64,000 bases of DNA from the NCBI GenBank assembly GCA_029582265.1, contig CM055822.1, positions 2,160,057 through 2,224,056 on the forward strand, given 5' to 3'. Of this stretch, positions 38,401-44,400 are shown piece by piece. Under the pieces are notes generated by a model. That model saw nothing but the letters and a program-made list of their open reading frames with translations, was not told the DNA's origin and searched no databases. Source of the stretch: Zoroaster sp. YZ-2022 (lineage: Eukaryota > Echinodermata > Asteroidea > Forcipulatida > Zoroasteridae). Within the stretch, counting starts at the first letter, position 1. Every line of letters begins with the position of its first letter. The position numbers were made by a program, and so were the translations under genes.

Positions 38401-41400
38401 AATCAATGCTCATTTTGTTAAATGTTCAAAAACTTATTATAAAACAAAGTTAAAAACGTTTTTAGAGTTCCTTTCAATACAGCCGTCGTGATAGTATGAA
38501 AGCGCACGTGTGAAGTCAATGTGGTCCTAAATTTGTACAGGGGTAGCATAATTGCTCAAATGCTCCAACCCACAAACTCAGGAAAAGACAAAATAAACAT
38601 GTGCGAAGCTGAAAAAAAAACTGGGCGGTTGTTGCGTGTTTTCCATTTCAGGGATTTTGCTTGTAGTTAATCAATATTGCATTAAAGCTATTATCAAGAG
38701 AAATTCACTGGTGAAAATAGAATTACAATATCTTCACTGGTTGCGGAGTTATGCCTCTTCAATTCAATTCAATTTTGAAAACTTGTTCTGGTAATGTATC
38801 ACAGCGATTTCATCAATAGGAAACCAACTTACATGTATTACTTTGGCATAAGCAATTTTTAGTTTTAATAACATGCTGTCTGAATTTTGTGTAAAACACT
38901 ATGCAAATTAGCTCATTATGAAAATTGACATCAAATAAATATGTATCCAAAACTCTGGTATTACGTAGCCTTCATTGACTGCCTATTCGATCTTGCATAG
39001 AGTACAAAATATATTACTAAAAACAATTTAGAGAACACCGGATTTTTAACATCAAATAGGTCACACCCGTTATTGAAATGTTCCATGAACCGGGATTTTC
39101 ATTTGCAACCCCCTCTCTCTTTCAGTAGTCATGTCATGAAATGTGTAATCACTACATGCATCCTTTATCATCTGTTTCATTGTGCAGTTATTTCTCATCA
39201 ATTCTATGAAACATTGCGTTTATCTGAAATAAATGATCTTGCTTTAATTGAGATTATTCCGGCGTTCCCTAAATTGTTTTGAGGAGTATATTATTGTTAA
39301 CATTCTACTGTCGTCACGGACTAGCTCCTGCATACCTAACAGATTTGATTAGAGAATATAGGCCTACAGAACATGAAATCTTACTGTTGGTCAGCTGATA
39401 GACATCTTTTGATTACCCCTTTTGTTAAAACTAGGTCCTACGGTGAACGTAGTTTTGCGTATGCTGCTCCCGAACTATGAAACAACATTATCAATAAATT
39501 TAAGTCCCAGGTTAAAACATACTTGTTTAATAAGTAAATGTGGGTTCATTGTAGTCGGTTATTGTAAAATCTTGTAATATGATTTTGAGAGTCAGTTGGG
39601 ATGCGTAATTTTAAGCACATAGAGACGGTATTATGCGCTATATAAGAACTGTTCATCATCATTATTATTATTATTATCAACATATTTTTGTTCTGCCAAG
39701 AAAATGAATCCTTTCTGAAATTTAATGTATTTAAGCATGCTGATTTGTCATATTTTTTGTTTTCTTTCATCTCTCCAGAGTCTACAAGCTAACATACAAC
39801 TTATATTGGGCCCTTTTGACAATTCCAAAAATATTTATTAACAACAGTAATGACTGTTCTGTAATATATTTTGCTTTACATGGCCAATTTCATAGTTTTT
39901 AGTACAATAAGCAAGCAGATAATACTTCAAAGTTTTAATAAAATAGTATTGTGAGAATGAAAATTTGTACTGGTTACTGAAATAATAAAAATTTATTAAT
40001 TGGTCTTTTAATTAATAACATTGAAATAAATAGGTCAAATATGTGTATTGTGTATGCATTTGAATTCCTGGCTTGTCCTGACTGGAGAATTTTCTGCGGA
40101 ACTGTCTTTCATCTTCAAAAATGTCAAAAAAGATCTTCAGTTAATTTAAAATATACCGTTTACTTAACAGTTAATTAGAAAACACATTTAATTACAGTCA
40201 TTCCATTGTGACTCGCGTGACGATCCCACTTATTTTTAAAATTTGTGCGGTTCTCTACTCCAAGATTTTACACTTTGCTTTCAGTGAATTCGGTTTTTAC
40301 AAACTATACTCTCCAACAAAAGAAACTGTGCATACCAAAAAATGCCATAATTTTGTGACTAGGAATCACAAACACATCAAATTCACAGGAATGAGCCTCT
40401 GACATGTTAGGAATAAGACACCTCTCCCATAACGTGAATATTGCATAATGCAGGGGTGGGAAGTAGGCATGTGTAAATTTCACAAATGGCATGCTGCAGG
40501 CTATTAGTATTACGTAATCGGAATTCGGTTACGTTTAAGTTTTCTTTAAAGTTGTGTGTAAGGCCTACCAAAAAGTCAAACGAAAACTTGCCTTCATTGA
40601 GCACAGAAAGCACAACGCCATGCCGCGTTTGTCACTTCATGAGCGTCATCAGGTCTTTGGAATATTGGAAGCTGGCGTGAGCCAGCATGACATTGCAGAA
40701 CGCTTCAACTGCCATCGTAACACCATTTCGGCTCTAGCGAGATAGAGAAAGAAATGATGCTGCTGACTGCCCACGGACTAGTCACCCACGCGTCACAACA
40801 CAACGTCAAGACCGCTGGATTCAAGTGATGCACTTGAGGAACCGTCGTCAAACTGCTGCTGATACTGTACAGAGGATCCCTAACAACAGGCGAATTCACC
40901 CCATAACGGTTCGTAGGCGATTACGTGAAATAGGGCTACGCCCATGTAGACCTGCTATATGTCCCATTTTGACGGTACGTCACCGCCAAGCACGTCTGGG
41001 GTGGGTGCAGGACACACATACGACATCCATTACGCTGGTGGAGAAACATTATGTTTACCGATGAATCACGGTTCTAGTCATCATGCAGTGACGGCCGTAT
41101 ACGCGTTTATCGATGCAGGGGTGAACGTTATGCGCAATGCTGCGTCGTAGAGCATGATCGTTATGGCGGTGGGTCTGTCATGATTTTGGGTGGCATTACA
41201 GCACAACATCGCACCAATGTGATGAATGTGGAAGGCAATCTTACAGGAAGAGGTATCGTGATGAGATCATGGAGCCAGTTGTGGTACCGTTCCTGCGTCA
41301 ACACGGCCCAGGCCTTACGTTTCAGCAGTATAACGCTCGTCCACATACCGCACGGGTTGTTCGACATTTTATGAACGAAAATGGCAATGCCTTGGCCTGC

Positions 41401-44400
41401 AAACTCACCGGATTTGAATCCCATCGAGCATGTTTGGGATGAGATGGAATGGCGCCTACGTCGACTGCCTCAGCAACCGTCAAACCTGCAGGAATTGGCT
41501 AGAGACCTTGTCAACATATGGAACGATATCCCACAAAACTTTCATGCCAATGTTATTGCTTCAATGAGGAGATGCACAGCCGTCATTAATGCTGAAGGGG
41601 GGCACACTCGATACTGACATTGTGACTCTCAAATTTGAATACGTGATTCCGGCCCCACCCGCAGGACATTATCGTGCATATTCAGTCACTTCTTTTTATC
41701 CCATCATGTGAATTCAGTCTTGGTCAATGTTTGGTCAATGTTTAAATCATAGATGCAGATGCAAACTTACAAACATTTTAGTGATGCAGTTTCTTTTGTT
41801 GGAGAGTATATAAGGAGGGGTCTTTAATTATTGGGGAAAAAATTTTTGAAAAAGACTTGACTCACTAAATTATACCAATTAACAAAAATCTTACATTTTG
41901 ATATGCAATCAATCATAAGTGGCCAATTTGTGAAAGCTTTAAATTCTGGATCACTTTATTTGAAAGTATAATAGATGCACTAACTGACATTACTGAAATT
42001 ACCCCCAAAAAATATTGAAGTTTAAAAAAAATTCATTAATGGCAGCGTGACTTGCGTGACAAAAAAATGTGACTCACGTGATACATGTAAGTGGGAAAAA
42101 ACAATGTTACAGCAGGATGTTGCATAATAAAAACATTTTTTGTGTTCAAGACACCCTTAGGACATACGTACATGTACTATTACTTTAACAAAAGGAATAA
42201 AATAGTTTCAGAACTGGGATGAGAAAAAAAAATAAAATTACATTTTTTGTGACTCACGCGACAGTAAAAAAAAAGGGTAGTTTGCTATTTTTGTGCAAAT
42301 GGGAAGAGACAAAAGGGAAATAGTAATTTTTTGATGCTCACTTATGGTCCTTCATATGCATGATTTGTAAATCTTTGGAAGCACTTTTTGTGCTGATATT
42401 TTGTGATATGACTTGAGTGACTCGCGTTAAATAAATTGAGGTTGATTATTTTTGAAAAATAAATAGACCAGATATTAACTTTCTGGTTTTTCATACAGGA
42501 CCCTTGAGAAACACCATTATTTTGAACAAACATAAAAAAATGGTTTCTGATCTTTCAGGAGAAACAACTAAAATGCCTTTTTTAGTGACTCGCGTGACGA
42601 TAAAAAAAAAAGGGCCAACAATTTTTTATTTTATTTTGAAAGTGAAATGTCCAAAAGGAAAAATGTAACTTTTGTTACCATCACTAATGGTCCTTGGTTG
42701 TGTATGCATGATTACTACATCTAAGCACCTATTGTTGTTTGAAAAAATGATGAATTCTGAATTGTATGAATTTCTTAAATTTTTACGCCCATTAATTGCC
42801 CTTTTTCCCAAGGCTGCCGCAAGAACCATGGAAATTATTTTTAGAAATTCTTTGTAGCAGTGGAAGCACTAGGTATTCTAGAAATAAAAAAAATTGAAAA
42901 ATAGAAATATCAAATTTGAAAATTGTACTTTGTCAAATAGTGGGTGTCTTAAGGAAACTTCAACTGAATTAAGTGCTTTATCAGACTGATGATACATGTA
43001 ACTCTAGGATCCATGAGGCAGTACATGTATCTTTATTTGAGGCTAACTGCCGGGAGATTTTTGAATACTTTTTCATCTGGGGAAAGGGGGGTATGTACAT
43101 ATGATATGGCACATGGCTGTTTATTTATATAAAACTTTTATGCAATGAAATATAAACATTTATATTAAGAAATAGTCTAAAATATTGTTGTATTGACAGC
43201 AGTCAAGGTTATGGAATTTAAGTGAAACCCAGTCGAATTAGAATGTAAACTAATAAATAAATAAAGTAATAAAAATAATATATTAACCCTCCTACTGTTT
43301 GACCATTTGAAACCATTCAAAATTTCCACTTACCAAAATGCCCATTGGTTTTGTACACACATGGTGATACCATTTGAACAGTGTTGGTAGCAAGCTTTAC
43401 TACCATTCAAATCCATTCAAATGCATAGAGGGTCCATTGATTCACAAGGTTTTGTATCAGCTGTACTACCATTTGGAAAGATCCAAACAAGGTTTTGTAT
43501 TAGCTGACCTACATGTACCATTCAAAACCATTTGGGGAAATCAATTAACTGTAGCTATTTCACCATTCAAAACCACAAAAGTGAATGGTTTCAAATGGTG
43601 GATCAACTTGTATGAAAAAGGTACCAGAAGTAGGAGGGTTAATATGTTATATGAAAACAAAGTAATTAATTAATGCATTCAAAGGTGAAATAGGCCCCTA
43701 CATGTACATGTATATATTTATACAATTAATTGTTTTTAATGTATTTTTACTTTTAAACTTAACTGCATTCTGCAAATTGTTGCATGAGAAAATTTTGTAT
43801 CATACATGTATTTGAGATTTGTTAAAAAACACAAAACATTTTGGATCGTTCTCCTTCTCTAATACATGTAGTACTTGTAATGCACTATAACAAAAAGAAA
43901 AAATGATTTTTTTTTTGTTAAACAGCAAATATAAACAAAAAGGATAAAAATCATGAGAAATTCCGATTGAAACTATGGCTTAAATGTATTGAAGTTAAAA
44001 AAAACAAAAAACATTTTAAACAAGATCAATAAAAACCCCTCAAAACCCTTCTACAACTTCACATTAACCCTAACTCCCTAGGCCCATTTGCTTACACATA
44101 ACCTGAATCTTCCAAAATCCTTCAGTAGTAAAGCAAGCACATGACATGTATGCACACATGTGTTTCTAATCTGTGATACATGTACATGTACATGTACATG
44201 GACAGGGACCCTCCCTGCAAGCATGGAGCAATAAACAGTGTCCACTGACCCAAGCACTGACCTTGCAATCACTACAACAAACATGGATGTGCATGTACCA
44301 TGGAAAGGCAAGTGTGCCTAATAACCTCAATCCTCCAAAATCATTCACTTTAGCAAAGAGCATACATACATGTAACCTTAATCCTTCACTTTAGCAAAGA

